A stretch of 64,000 nucleotides of DNA from SIG78 sp045635745 (GTDB lineage Bacteria > Verrucomicrobiota > Lentisphaeria > Victivallales > Victivallaceae). Shown piece after piece: positions 35,233-44,895 of the stretch; position 1 is the first letter of the stretch, and every line of letters begins with the position of its first letter. The notes beneath the pieces are model-generated. The model was not told the origin of the DNA. It ran no database searches and was given only the letters and a program-made list of their open reading frames with translations. Both the position numbers and the translations under genes were made by a program. The stretch spans positions 1-64,000 of the forward strand of contig JAZTWG010000042.1 in NCBI GenBank assembly GCA_045635745.1, written 5' to 3'.

Positions 35233-38160
35233 ATGCGTAAAATCCTTTTGCTGTTGGCTGTAATCTTGTTCTGCGGAATTTTGTGCGCGGAAAAAATTGT
35301 CGTGCCCAAATATTCCTGCAATGGCAAACCCGGCAGCGTGTTGAATGTTGCAATTCCGTTCCGCAGCAACTTCTCCATCAATGGAGCCCCCCACAAAAAA
35401 CCGCTGGCGCAAACGCATGTCAAGCTTTTTCACGATGGTAAATATATGTATGTGGGGATCAAAGCCGATGAGCCGCACATCGATAAAATGCGTTACCGGG
35501 AGGATTTTGCAGCATTTTCCATTTGGAACAACGATTCAGTGGAGGTCAACTTTGACCCGGACGGTCGCAACCGTGCGTTGGGCAAGATAATTGTTGATTG
35601 CCGCGGCAATATTGCTGACTTTTACGGGTTGGATGACAATACCGGCAATGACCGTTTTGTACTCGAACGCTGCCGCAAGAGTTATACAAAAGTTATTTCT
35701 TACGCTCAAGGAGCAGATTTCTGGAGCGTTGAGCTGGCTATCCCGCTCGGGGTGTTTTATTACGGCGAAAAGAAAGATAAACTTGCTCCGCGTATCAATA
35801 TAGCCCGTACCCGTTATGCTGTGCGCGAGGGCAGCGACCTTTTCCCGCTGGATAAAGATTCACATAACTTCCCGCGCAAGTTTCCTGAATTTGAATTTGC
35901 CGGATTGAATACTGCTGAATTCGGTTATGCAGTCGAAGGTTTGTCGTTTGCAAGCAGCAAAAAAGACGGCAAAATCGTTGCCGATGTATCTGCCAAAGTC
36001 ATCAATCCGGCAAAACGCTTCCGCAATATCAAAGCAGTGGTGCGTCTTTTGGATCAGCGCGGCAATCAGATTGCCGCATCAAGTAAAGTTTTTCCGGCAT
36101 TGCCCGGCAAATTATCCAATGTGGCAGTTACACTGATACCGGAAAAACTCGGCAAATGCAAAGTTGAGTTTGCGCTTATGGATCTTACCGGAGTGCTGTT
36201 GAGCAATCAGACTGTGGAAGCGGTAATTGCCTATAACCCCATAACTGTTCAGGTGGTGGAACCCGCTTACCGCAACAATATTTACGCTTCGATGCCGGAA
36301 GTCAAAAAAGTCAGAGCCAATATAAATCTGTCTGAAACCGACGGTAAGCCGCTGACTGTGACTTTGACCGGGCCGGATTACAGCAAAAAAGTGGTTATCC
36401 AAAAGCCGATGGCTGTCAACGCGGTGGAATTTGACTTTGCCAACACCAAAATCGGCAGTTATGAACTCTCTGCCAACGGAGTCAAAGCCGTTATAAAGAA
36501 GCTCCCGCACCACCCCGGCGAAGTCTGGCTGGATAAGAAGGGTGTGGTGCATGTTGACGGCAAAAAGCTCATGGTTTTCGGGCAGAGTTATGCACCGGCG
36601 GATTGGAAGCCCCGCGGCGTGACCATTTCGGAAACTCCGGCGCGCTGGACGAGTGTTGAAGAAGCTCTCAAAGCATTGGATACTCTGCATAAAGCCGGGA
36701 TCATGCTTAAACTCTATCCTTATTACCGTCCGGTTCCCGGCGAAGATCCGTTCAGCGATGCCGGTCGCAGTCAGGGTAAACTCAACGCGCGGCAAAAGGA
36801 GCTGCTGCGTGAATTTGTGACCAAAGTCGGCAAACACCCCGCCGTGTTGTCGTGGTATATGGCAGATGAACCCGAAGGGCACGGCCATAATGAGGACTGG
36901 TATGTTGACGCCCTCAAATTTATGAAAGAGATCGACCCCTATCACCCGACAACGATTTGCAACTATGGTGTAGCCGGGCAGAAAAGATTTTATGCCGGGT
37001 GCGATATATTGTTTCCCGATACCTACCCCAATTATTTTCAGGATGGTTCTACGGAACTGGGCAATCGTGTTACTTACGATCACGCTGTTCATGCTGTAAA
37101 CCTGCGTCCGGCGTGGCAATGCTTGCATGGGTTTGACTGGGGCAAGCGCAATTCGCGCGATTCGCACAGCAGAGCTCCGACTTACGATGAAATGCGTATG
37201 CAGTTTTACAGTGCATTTCTGGCAAATGTCAAAGGTGTGACTTATTATGCTTTTGACAGCTGGGGCAATTACAGTAACCATTTGAGTATCGGCAAAGATC
37301 ACATCGGCACGGAAGCCGACAGTTTGAAAGATTTCTTGCTGGAAGATACCGAAAACAGTGTCAAGTTCAGCGGCGTTAACAGCCGTGATTTCCTCTGCGG
37401 CGTAAAGCGTTATCAGGATAATTTTATTATTATTGCAGTAAATCTGACCGACAAACCCTGTACGGTGAATTTCCAGAGTGCCCGAATACTTCCGGCCAAA
37501 CTGGCTGTATTCGGCGAAAAACGCTTTGTGGCAACTTCCGGCAACAGCTTCAAAGAGCGTTTCCGCGCTCACGAAGTGCATGTTTACGCCGTGGGCAAGG
37601 TGGATATTGATGCGCTTGATCTCAATGCGGTGCGCGCAATGATAAGTAAAGCCGATGCTGATCGTTTCCGCCCCGGCAATCTGGCGGCGGCGGGCGAATT
37701 GTCGCTGACTCAAATTATGGAATATCCGGCAAGTCTGCCCCGCGGAGCCGCCCGGATAACTTGTTCAAGCGAAATCAAGAGCCATCGACCCAAAGGCAAC
37801 AGCGTTTATTTTCTTCAGGATGGCGTTTACCGCAAACACTTTAATGCGCTGATGACCTGGACCCCTGATTTTGCCGATAAAACACCGTGGGTGGAACTTG
37901 ACTTCAATAAAGTTGTTACTGTCGGCAGAAGTGTTATACACTCCGGCGGCGGCGAGCGGTTTTCGTTTGCGGAAGCTGGTGTTCTGCAGATACCCGACGG
38001 CAATGGCGGTTATAAAGACGTGGCAAGTTTCAGCGGCAACAAGCAGGAATTTCTGGAAATAAAGTTTACTCCGGTAAAAACGCAGAAGCTCCGGCTGCTG
38101 ATCAAAAAGTACGGCCGTCGCGGCAGACTTATGCACGAATGGGAGGTCTATGAAAAATAA
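35233..38160 (+). CDS. Secreted CBM9-like / TIM-barrel / discoidin-like protein (cassette 1)
   Basis: 975 residues. Signal peptide 1-18 ('LLAVILFCGILCA'). Residues about 40-200 look like a CBM9-type module: 'DGKYMYVGIKADEP', 'NNDSVEVNFDPDG' and 'FWSVELAIPLGVF'. A beta region follows, then from about residue 435 a hydrolase-like barrel: 'DGKKLMVFGQSYA', 'HPAVLSWYMADEPEGHGHNED', 'DPYHPTTICNYG', 'DILFPDTYPNYF'. The Glu in 'ADEPEG' is a candidate catalytic residue. The last 140 residues resemble an F5/8-type (discoidin) domain: 'WVELDFNKVVTVGRSVIHSG' and 'KLRLLIKKYGRRGRL'. It is paralogous along its whole length to the 39440 gene. Expected in the periplasm or outside. Confidence 0.7.
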   Translation: MRKILLLLAVILFCGILCAEKIVVPKYSCNGKPGSVLNVAIPFRSNFSINGAPHKKPLAQTHVKLFHDGKYMYVGIKADEPHIDKMRYREDFAAFSIWNNDSVEVNFDPDGRNRALGKIIVDCRGNIADFYGLDDNTGNDRFVLERCRKSYTKVISYAQGADFWSVELAIPLGVFYYGEKKDKLAPRINIARTRYAVREGSDLFPLDKDSHNFPRKFPEFEFAGLNTAEFGYAVEGLSFASSKKDGKIVADVSAKVINPAKRFRNIKAVVRLLDQRGNQIAASSKVFPALPGKLSNVAVTLIPEKLGKCKVEFALMDLTGVLLSNQTVEAVIAYNPITVQVVEPAYRNNIYASMPEVKKVRANINLSETDGKPLTVTLTGPDYSKKVVIQKPMAVNAVEFDFANTKIGSYELSANGVKAVIKKLPHHPGEVWLDKKGVVHVDGKKLMVFGQSYAPADWKPRGVTISETPARWTSVEEALKALDTLHKAGIMLKLYPYYRPVPGEDPFSDAGRSQGKLNARQKELLREFVTKVGKHPAVLSWYMADEPEGHGHNEDWYVDALKFMKEIDPYHPTTICNYGVAGQKRFYAGCDILFPDTYPNYFQDGSTELGNRVTYDHAVHAVNLRPAWQCLHGFDWGKRNSRDSHSRAPTYDEMRMQFYSAFLANVKGVTYYAFDSWGNYSNHLSIGKDHIGTEADSLKDFLLEDTENSVKFSGVNSRDFLCGVKRYQDNFIIIAVNLTDKPCTVNFQSARILPAKLAVFGEKRFVATSGNSFKERFRAHEVHVYAVGKVDIDALDLNAVRAMISKADADRFRPGNLAAAGELSLTQIMEYPASLPRGAARITCSSEIKSHRPKGNSVYFLQDGVYRKHFNALMTWTPDFADKTPWVELDFNKVVTVGRSVIHSGGGERFSFAEAGVLQIPDGNGGYKDVASFSGNKQEFLEIKFTPVKTQKLRLLIKKYGRRGRLMHEWEVYEK

Positions 38161-38233
38161 AAAGAGGGAATATTTTTCAAATAACAATCAGTAAAAAACA
38201 ATGTAACATAAATAAAAAAGAAAGAAAAACACT

Positions 38234-38917
38234 ATGAAAAAACAATTTACACTTATTGAGCTTCTGGTGGTTATTGCTATCATTGCCATTCTGGCGGCAA
38301 TGCTGCTGCCGGCACTTTCTGCCGCCCGCGAATCAGCAAAAGGTTCCAGCTGTTTAGCCAATATGAAGCAGGTTTACACTTACTGGTATCAGTATGCCAA
38401 TGACAACAAAGACAGCATGATGCTCTACAAAATGAAGTATAACAACGGTCAAAGCTGGTTCCCGGAAACGCTTGCCATGTATATGGGGGCAGATCGGACC
38501 AAGCTCAACGATATATGGGTGACCAGCCGGATCTTGCATTGTCCTTCAGATGCTGATGAACATTATGCCCATAACTGGGCAAAATGTCATGCCAGTTATG
38601 GATATAATTCATGGATTACCGATGTAAATGCAGAAGCCAAAGACGCCAATGCTATTACTAACATGAATCAGGTTCGTGAGAATATTGAGCACACTATTCT
38701 GCTTGGCGACACCTGGGTTGGTTTTGCTTCTAATATCTGGGCATTGGTGGATGCCGGACGCCTCTCCATCGGCAGTAAAAAAGCTCACTCCGGCGGAGCC
38801 AATCTGCTCTTTATGGATGGCAGCGCCAGATCCAGCAATACCGTAAAAGTAATTTCCACCAATAAGAGAGAATTGAGTGTCTGGAGCCAATCCGATTTGA
38901 AGGATTACACCAGATAA
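38234..38917 (+). CDS. Pseudopilin-like protein with prepilin leader and H-X9-DG tail
   Basis: 227 residues. The class III leader 'MKKQFTLIELLVVIAIIAIL' has a short basic head and a Phe +1 with Glu at +5 after cleavage by prepilin peptidase. The C-terminal motif 'HSGGANLLFMDG' is the H-X9-DG signature of pseudopilin-like proteins abundant in Planctomycetes and Lentisphaerae. No pilus or secretion genes are adjacent; instead it sits between two copies of a glycan-related cassette. It may assemble on the cell surface and help present or export those proteins (inference). Confidence 0.85.
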   Translation: MKKQFTLIELLVVIAIIAILAAMLLPALSAARESAKGSSCLANMKQVYTYWYQYANDNKDSMMLYKMKYNNGQSWFPETLAMYMGADRTKLNDIWVTSRILHCPSDADEHYAHNWAKCHASYGYNSWITDVNAEAKDANAITNMNQVRENIEHTILLGDTWVGFASNIWALVDAGRLSIGSKKAHSGGANLLFMDGSARSSNTVKVISTNKRELSVWSQSDLKDYTR

Positions 38918-38944
38918 GCAATAATAAAGTTTGAAAGTTAAAAG

Positions 38945-39418
38945 ATGAAAAAACTTATTATCTTTTTGTTGGCAGTTCTCTTTGCCGGGAGTCTGTTTGC
39001 CGCGCCCGCCAAGCCCTACGAATATTTTACGGTCGATCCGGCGGCGGCAAGTGTCCAAGCCGGCACTCTCCTGACGATCAAAGGCAAGGTCAAAGCACAG
39101 GATGGCTTTATGTACAACGGCGTAACGGCATTGGTTCAGCGCCGGATGGCACCGGCAAGTTACTTTTCCTCCCAGAGCGCCAAGGTAAGATTCCATCACA
39201 AAAACCCCGCAAAACCCGCTCCGTATGACTCGATAGTTTTGAATAAAAAAATCCTGAAAAAAGCTGTCGATGAGGGCGATTTTGCAATCACCGTAAACAC
39301 CGCCGGTATGACTCCGGGGGATTACGCCGTGGTACTGCAGGGGTATTTTACCAAAACCGGAGCCAAAGCATCTTACGCAAGTATCTATTTTGCTTTGAGC
39401 ATAAAAGCAGCTGAATAA
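38945..39418 (+). CDS. Secreted single-repeat beta-sandwich-like protein (cassette 2, small partner)
   Basis: 157 residues. Signal peptide of about 20 residues ('LLAVLFAGSLFAA'). The mature part is one copy of the repeat seen twice in the 34279 product: 'QRRMAPASYFSSQSAKVRF', 'APYDSIVLNKK', 'VNTAGMTPGDYAVVLQGYF'. Fold and function are unknown. Its position before the 39440 gene mirrors the position of 34279 before 35233. Confidence 0.7.
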   Translation: MKKLIIFLLAVLFAGSLFAAPAKPYEYFTVDPAAASVQAGTLLTIKGKVKAQDGFMYNGVTALVQRRMAPASYFSSQSAKVRFHHKNPAKPAPYDSIVLNKKILKKAVDEGDFAITVNTAGMTPGDYAVVLQGYFTKTGAKASYASIYFALSIKAAE

Positions 39419-39439
39419 AAATTGATTGCAGGTATAATG

Positions 39440-42373
39440 ATGAAAAAGACCTTTTTAGGCTGTTTAGCCTTGACTGCCGCATTGCTGGCACCTGCTGCTG
39501 CGGCGAGCGGCGTGCTCGAAGTCAGCAAATTAAATGATCTGGATAAGCCCGGCGCAATGTTGAACGCCAATTTGCCGTGGCACGGAAATTTCACACAGCT
39601 TTTAACGCTCAAGCCCGGCAGTGTCCAGACCCGGTTCAAGATAGCTCACGATAACCGAAATCTTTATCTGGCGATCGAAGCTTACGATGATATGAGCAAA
39701 CTTATCTGCACGGAATATCCGCGTGACGACCGCAAACGCACCCATAATGATAATCTGGTTATTGATTTTGACTCCGAAGGCAGCAATATGGCCGGCGGCA
39801 AGATAGTCGTTGATGCCAACGGCGGTATTACCGATTTCTGGGGCAACGATGATAATACCGGAACCGGGCGGTTTATTTTTTCGCCGGAGTGGAACAGCAG
39901 CGCCAAAGTTATTTCTGCCAAAAAATATTCTGACCGCTGGACAGTGGAAATGAGTATTCCGCTGGGGACATTTTTCCGGAATGTGAAAAATCTTGATAAA
40001 CTGCGTTTCAATATTGCCCGCGAACGCGTAAAAGCCAAAGAACTGCTTTCTTACGCAAAAAATCCCAGCTTGAATTTTGCCGCATCCCGTTACTTTAATG
40101 AATTGAAACTTAAAGATTTTGATGCCGATCCTTTTCAATGGCTGATCGCTTCTGTAAAAGTTGACGGCAAACGCAGCAATGGCGAATGTAAAGCGATCAT
40201 TTCAGCCAAACTCTGGAATCAGAGTAAAAAATGGCGGATCGGCCAATGCCGCATTTCTTTGCGCGATACTCAAGGCAAACAATACATCCGCAACGTGGGT
40301 ATTCATGCAGAAAAAATGCGCAGCTTCAATATCAATGAAGTGATCCCGCAGGCAGCGCCGGGCCGCTTTGTGCTGGATATTGATTTGCTCGATACCAGAG
40401 GGAATCTGCTTGCGGCAAGCAATACTCAACTTGAACTGGATTTTCAGGCCGTGAAGATACAAGTCTTGGAACCAGCCTACCGCAACAACATATATTTTAC
40501 CCAGAAACTCAACAAAATAAAAGCCGGGATCCTGCTTACAGAAAATATCGGTAAACCGTTGAAAGTTACGCTTACCGGCCCTGAAAACTTCAGCAAGAGT
40601 CTTACCATACCGGCAGCTGAAGAATACAATATTGCCGAGTTTGATTTTCCCGGCAATATGCCCGTAGGTGAATATATTCTGAAAGTCGGCGAATGTACCA
40701 AAGTTATCCGCAAACTGCCGAAAAATGCCGATGAAGTGCGAATCGGCAAAAATAATGTAACCTATGTCAACGGCAAAATTTTCCTGCCGATGGGCTACTT
40801 TACGATCGATCCGGAGTGGAAATCCCCGGGAATCAATCAGATGACCTATTTCCGCGATGTGTGGAAAGATGGTGCTGAAATCAAACGCTTCCTTGACCGT
40901 CTGGCCAAAGCCGGAATGCGCGGGGTGATCTATCCATATATAGAACCCTCCGGGCAGAAAAAGGTTTTTGCCTCCAAAGCCCGGCAGCTTGATAAACTTA
41001 CAGATGAGCAAAAGCATTTGGTGCGGGAAGCCGTTTCCGTTTGCCGCAACCACCCCGGTCTGCTGGCGTATTATGTGGCAGATGAACCTGAAGGGCACGG
41101 ACACAATGAAGAGTGGTATACTGATCTTTACAAGCTTTTGAGCGAACTTGACCCTTATCACCCGATAATGATATGTAACTACGGCACGGCCGGTATCCAG
41201 CGTTTTTACCGTGGTGCAGACATTGTTCAGGCAGATGCCTACCCGGATTATTTTACAGATAACACCAACAGCAGACCTTTGAGTGTCTGTTACGAATATG
41301 TAAAATATGCTTCGGCATTGCGTTCGCCGTGGCTGGCATTGCACACTTTTGACTGGGCTTTGAAAAACCCGCGGGGATCTTACAGCAGATCACCCAGTTA
41401 TGATGAAGTACGCGAACAGATGTTTCTTGGGGTGCTTGCCAATGCCAAAGGTTTTACCGGTTATATAGCAACAATGCCCGGATCATTGAGCAATCAACTG
41501 CGGGTAACCAAAGAACATATCGGCAAAGAAGTATCGGCACTTAAAGAAATTGTGCTGCAGGATACATCGGCAGTTAAATTTTCGCCTGCCAATAAAGCTC
41601 TTTATGCTGGTATTAAACGGCTGAATAAAGAGTTTGCTCTGATTGCGGTGAATACCTCAAGTGTTCCTGTAAAAGTGACTTTCCAACTGGATAAAGGCGT
41701 TGCCGAACTGGCACTCTCCGGCGAAAAGCGTTCAGTAAAAGTGAGCAATGGCAAATTTACCGATACGATTCCGCCGCACCGCGCACATCTCTATCTTACT
41801 TCGGGATTGAAAGCTGATTCGGTCGATCATCAGGCGGTGCGTAACGAAATTGCGCAGCTGGATAAAGATCGTTTCCGCCCCGGCAATCTGGCGGCTGCCG
41901 GCGAGCTGAACCGGCGGCAGATACATGATTATAAACAGGGGATCATTCCTCCGCATGTGCCGAAAATAACCGTTTCCAGTCAGCTGGAGCACCCGTCGTA
42001 CAAAAAATGTGCTACCCAATATTTCCTGCAGGATGGCATCCGGGAAACCACCGGCATGCAGTTCATGACTTGGGCTCCGGCGCCAAACGACAAACATCCG
42101 TGGCTGGAATTTGAGCTGAAAAAAGATTCTACGCTCGAAAAAGCAATGATTTATCTGCACAAATCAACTCTGGGCGCGCAGTTGAAATCCGGTAAGATTC
42201 TGGCTGTGACTCCGGAAGGCAAATATATTCAAGTTGGCAGTTTTGCCAATAATGATAAATTTGTTATCGAAGTAAAATTGCAGGCGGTCAAAGCCAGAAA
42301 AGTCCGTGTTGAACTGACGGATTTTTCAACCCGCGGTCGTATGCTTGAAGAAATAGAAATTTATGGAAAATAA
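39440..42373 (+). CDS. Secreted CBM9-like / TIM-barrel / discoidin-like protein (cassette 2)
   Basis: 977 residues from the ATG at 39440, chosen because AGG lies seven bases upstream and the signal peptide then begins 'MKKTFLGCLALTAALLA'; a TTG at 39422 would add six residues. Domain order equals the 35233 product: CBM9-like ('NRNLYLAIEAYDDM', 'NDNLVIDFDSEG', 'RWTVEMSIPLGTFF'), barrel with 'HPGLLAYYVADEPEGHGHNEE', 'DPYHPIMICNYG' and 'DIVQADAYPDYF', and a discoidin-like tail ('VRVELTDFSTRGRMLEEIEIY'). The shared segment 'DRFRPGNLAAAGEL' is identical in both proteins. Substrate unknown. Confidence 0.7.
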   Translation: MKKTFLGCLALTAALLAPAAAASGVLEVSKLNDLDKPGAMLNANLPWHGNFTQLLTLKPGSVQTRFKIAHDNRNLYLAIEAYDDMSKLICTEYPRDDRKRTHNDNLVIDFDSEGSNMAGGKIVVDANGGITDFWGNDDNTGTGRFIFSPEWNSSAKVISAKKYSDRWTVEMSIPLGTFFRNVKNLDKLRFNIARERVKAKELLSYAKNPSLNFAASRYFNELKLKDFDADPFQWLIASVKVDGKRSNGECKAIISAKLWNQSKKWRIGQCRISLRDTQGKQYIRNVGIHAEKMRSFNINEVIPQAAPGRFVLDIDLLDTRGNLLAASNTQLELDFQAVKIQVLEPAYRNNIYFTQKLNKIKAGILLTENIGKPLKVTLTGPENFSKSLTIPAAEEYNIAEFDFPGNMPVGEYILKVGECTKVIRKLPKNADEVRIGKNNVTYVNGKIFLPMGYFTIDPEWKSPGINQMTYFRDVWKDGAEIKRFLDRLAKAGMRGVIYPYIEPSGQKKVFASKARQLDKLTDEQKHLVREAVSVCRNHPGLLAYYVADEPEGHGHNEEWYTDLYKLLSELDPYHPIMICNYGTAGIQRFYRGADIVQADAYPDYFTDNTNSRPLSVCYEYVKYASALRSPWLALHTFDWALKNPRGSYSRSPSYDEVREQMFLGVLANAKGFTGYIATMPGSLSNQLRVTKEHIGKEVSALKEIVLQDTSAVKFSPANKALYAGIKRLNKEFALIAVNTSSVPVKVTFQLDKGVAELALSGEKRSVKVSNGKFTDTIPPHRAHLYLTSGLKADSVDHQAVRNEIAQLDKDRFRPGNLAAAGELNRRQIHDYKQGIIPPHVPKITVSSQLEHPSYKKCATQYFLQDGIRETTGMQFMTWAPAPNDKHPWLEFELKKDSTLEKAMIYLHKSTLGAQLKSGKILAVTPEGKYIQVGSFANNDKFVIEVKLQAVKARKVRVELTDFSTRGRMLEEIEIYGK

Positions 42374-42382
42374 TGGTGAAAT

Positions 42383-43822
42383 ATGTTTGATGTAAAATGG
42401 TCTTTGGATAGAAACAAGGTAATCGGCGAAGTAAAAAAAGAAATCTACGGCGGTTTTGTAGAACATCTCGGTCGTAATGTTTACGGAGGCGTGTATGAGC
42501 CGGATTCTCCGGTGGCCGACGAAGATGGCTTCCGCAAAGATGTGATCAGTCTGGTTCGTGAACTTGATATGCCGGCAACCCGCTACCCCGGCGGATGCTA
42601 TATTGATTTGGAACGTTGGGAAGACAGCGTGGGACCCAACCGCAAGGCACGACTCGAACCGGCGTGGCATCAGCTGGAACCGAACACCTTCGGTCTGGAT
42701 GAATTTATGAAATGGGCTCGCAAAGTCAACACCGAACCGTTGATGACTGTAAATGTTGCCAACCGGACTCTTATGGATACTTTGAGTTTGTATGAATACT
42801 GCAATTTCCCCGGCGGCACTTACTGGAGCGATCAGCGTCGCGCCAACGGTGTGGAAAAACCCTACAATATCAAAAACTGGTGTTTGGGTAATGAACTTTA
42901 CGGTCCGTGGGAAATGGGGCATATGTCCGCCGCTGAATACGGCAGACTCGCCCGCGAACATGGTAAACTGCTCAAAAAGAAGCTGGATCCGGAATGCAAT
43001 ATTATCGTTACCGGTTATCCGCACGACCGCGAATGGAACCGGACGGTTCTGGATATTTGCGGAGAGTATACTGATATACTTTCGCTGCACTGCGGTTTTG
43101 CCAAAAGTCCGGAGCGGACTGAACGGCAGTATCTTGAGCGGGTCGATTTTTTTGAAAAAGGCCTTATCGAAACAATCAAAGAGTGTAAGGCGTATGAAGC
43201 ATTGACCGGACGGCACATTTCTATAAGTGTTGATGAGTGGATCATTTGGGATTTTGACCGCCGCAGACGCCCGGAAGAAGAGTGGACTGTCGGTATGCAT
43301 CTTCTGGAACAGGACTACTCCATACAGGAAGCCCTGATTACCGGCTCGCTTTTCAGTTGTTTCCATCGTTACGCCGATTGGATCGATATAGCTTGTATCG
43401 CCCAGAGCGTGAACGTGATCGCGCCGATCCGTACCGAACCGGACGGCACCAGCTGGAAGCAGAGCATATTCTTCCCGTTCCAGCTGACCAGCCGGAATGG
43501 TCGCGGTATGTCGCTTAAAATCGAAGAACTCAATAACGCTGATAAATCCATTTACGGCAGTGCTGTGCTGAACGAAGACAATGGAGTACTTACATTGTTC
43601 ATCACCAACCGTTCGAATGAAGAGTGCAAGTTCACTGCAGAATTTGATGGTATAAGCAATGTTGCTGAAAGTGTAGTTATGGATTGCGACGACCACGAAA
43701 AAACCAATGCCCCCGGCGATGAAACTGTAAAGCCCCGTCCGTTTACGGTTGCTCTTAACGGTAATACTGTAGAAGCTGAGCTGCCCGGATTCTCATGGAG
43801 TATGATAAAGTTGAGTCTGTGA
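42383..43822 (+). CDS. Alpha-L-arabinofuranosidase, GH51
   Basis: 479 residues, the normal GH51 length, without a signal peptide. Hallmarks: 'IYGGFVEHLGRNVYGGVY' near the N-terminus, 'ATRYPGGCYID', the acid/base region 'WCLGNELYGPWEMG' and the nucleophile region 'ISVDEWIIWD'. It releases terminal L-arabinofuranose from arabino-oligosaccharides, probably in the cytoplasm. It starts 9 bases after the second cassette gene and ends the + operon. The convergent operon encodes an isomerase-like protein that could take the released pentose. Confidence 0.95.
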   Translation: MFDVKWSLDRNKVIGEVKKEIYGGFVEHLGRNVYGGVYEPDSPVADEDGFRKDVISLVRELDMPATRYPGGCYIDLERWEDSVGPNRKARLEPAWHQLEPNTFGLDEFMKWARKVNTEPLMTVNVANRTLMDTLSLYEYCNFPGGTYWSDQRRANGVEKPYNIKNWCLGNELYGPWEMGHMSAAEYGRLAREHGKLLKKKLDPECNIIVTGYPHDREWNRTVLDICGEYTDILSLHCGFAKSPERTERQYLERVDFFEKGLIETIKECKAYEALTGRHISISVDEWIIWDFDRRRRPEEEWTVGMHLLEQDYSIQEALITGSLFSCFHRYADWIDIACIAQSVNVIAPIRTEPDGTSWKQSIFFPFQLTSRNGRGMSLKIEELNNADKSIYGSAVLNEDNGVLTLFITNRSNEECKFTAEFDGISNVAESVVMDCDDHEKTNAPGDETVKPRPFTVALNGNTVEAELPGFSWSMIKLSL

Positions 43823-43844
43823 CCAATCTGATAACGTAAAATTG

Positions 43845-43891
43845 AAAATGGGTTGCTGCAAAACCTGAAAAGGTGTGCAGCAGCCCATTTT
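43845..43891. terminator. Bidirectional terminator after the GH51 gene
   Basis: AAAATGGGTTGCTGCA (43845-43860) pairs with TGCAGCAGCCCATTTT (43876-43891), with one G-U pair. The A/T-rich ends let it stop both the + operon and the convergent minus operon. Confidence 0.85.
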
Positions 43892-43932
43892 ATTATTGCC
43901 TTGGTGTGAAGCAAAAGTTTTTGGCAGGCGTT

Positions 43933-44883
43933 TTATTTATCCCGGATTACTTGATTTTTAGCTGCGGGTTTGCCGTCAAGTTTGCGGTACATTGCCGGAG
44001 CTACTCCGTAGTGCATGGCAAACATTTTGGTAAAATAGTTGGAGTCGTTGAATCCGCATTGATACGCGATTTCAGAGATGCGTGAGTTGCTGTTTTTCAA
44101 GAGATCAGCAGCATGCTGCAAACGGACATTCTGCAGAAAAGCTATGGGGCTCATGCCGGTACTGCGCTTGAAGCATCTTGTGAAATTGCGCGTTGACATA
44201 CACGCTCTTTCAGCCAGTTCGTCCAAGGTGAAATCCCGGGTGAAGTGTTTTTCCAGCAAAGCTACGCTCTCGCCGATTTTCGGCAGCATATTATCCGGAT
44301 TGGCGGGCTTTTCGTTGAGTTCCGACACATAAAGAATAATTTCGATAAGTCTTGCCAGCGCGAGCAATTCTTTTTCCGGAGTAATATGGAGCAGGAGTTG
44401 TTGCATATCCAGCAGCATACTTTCCAGATGTTTCTGCTGCTGGATCGTGAGATGCAAGTGATTACAGAAGTTTTTGCTGGTCCGCAAACGCGGCTCCACC
44501 ATAAAGAATAAATTGTACCCTTTGCAGCGTTGGAACCGGTTCCACGGCAATCCCAGAGTGCGGCGGTCAAAGAGCAGATTCAACAGCGAAAAATCTTCGC
44601 TTTTCTGAAAAAAGTGTGCATTCTGGTCATCCAGCAAAAACAAATCGCCCTGCTGCAGTGCGAAATCCACTCCGTTGATATTCTGCACACCCTGACCGCT
44701 GGTCACCAGGACCATTTCCGAAAAATCATGACAGTGCGGCACATAAGTGTAATCGTTCCAGCCATAGCGGCTGGAGCCCATATTTTTGCTGACTACTGCC
44801 AGTCTGAAATCGGGCTTGGGAAAAAACTCACTGCCGGAGATTCGCAAGATGTTTTCGGTATCGCTGTTCATAGGGTGCCACAT
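43933..44883 (-). CDS. AraC-family transcription regulator
   Basis: 316 residues. The N-terminal cupin sensor contains 'HCHDFSEMVLVTSGQGVQNINGVDFALQQGDLFLLDD'-type layout, with 'PHCHDFSEMV' and 'QQGDLFLLD' as markers. The C-terminal double helix-turn-helix reads 'LDELAERACMSTRNFTRCFKR' and 'ISEIAYQCGFNDSNYFTKMF'. It is the last gene of a minus-strand operon with sugar-metabolism genes and converges on the GH51 gene, so it probably controls both in response to a pentose (inference). Confidence 0.85.
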   Translation of the reverse strand: MWHPMNSDTENILRISGSEFFPKPDFRLAVVSKNMGSSRYGWNDYTYVPHCHDFSEMVLVTSGQGVQNINGVDFALQQGDLFLLDDQNAHFFQKSEDFSLLNLLFDRRTLGLPWNRFQRCKGYNLFFMVEPRLRTSKNFCNHLHLTIQQQKHLESMLLDMQQLLLHITPEKELLALARLIEIILYVSELNEKPANPDNMLPKIGESVALLEKHFTRDFTLDELAERACMSTRNFTRCFKRSTGMSPIAFLQNVRLQHAADLLKNSNSRISEIAYQCGFNDSNYFTKMFAMHYGVAPAMYRKLDGKPAAKNQVIRDK

Positions 44884-44895
44884 TCTTAATTACAG

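Noticed and set aside
36112..37713. Open frame of 533 codons opposite the cassette-1 hydrolase-like gene
   Set aside because: Same antisense effect; the sequence is low in recognisable motifs and the sense frame has clear paralogy.
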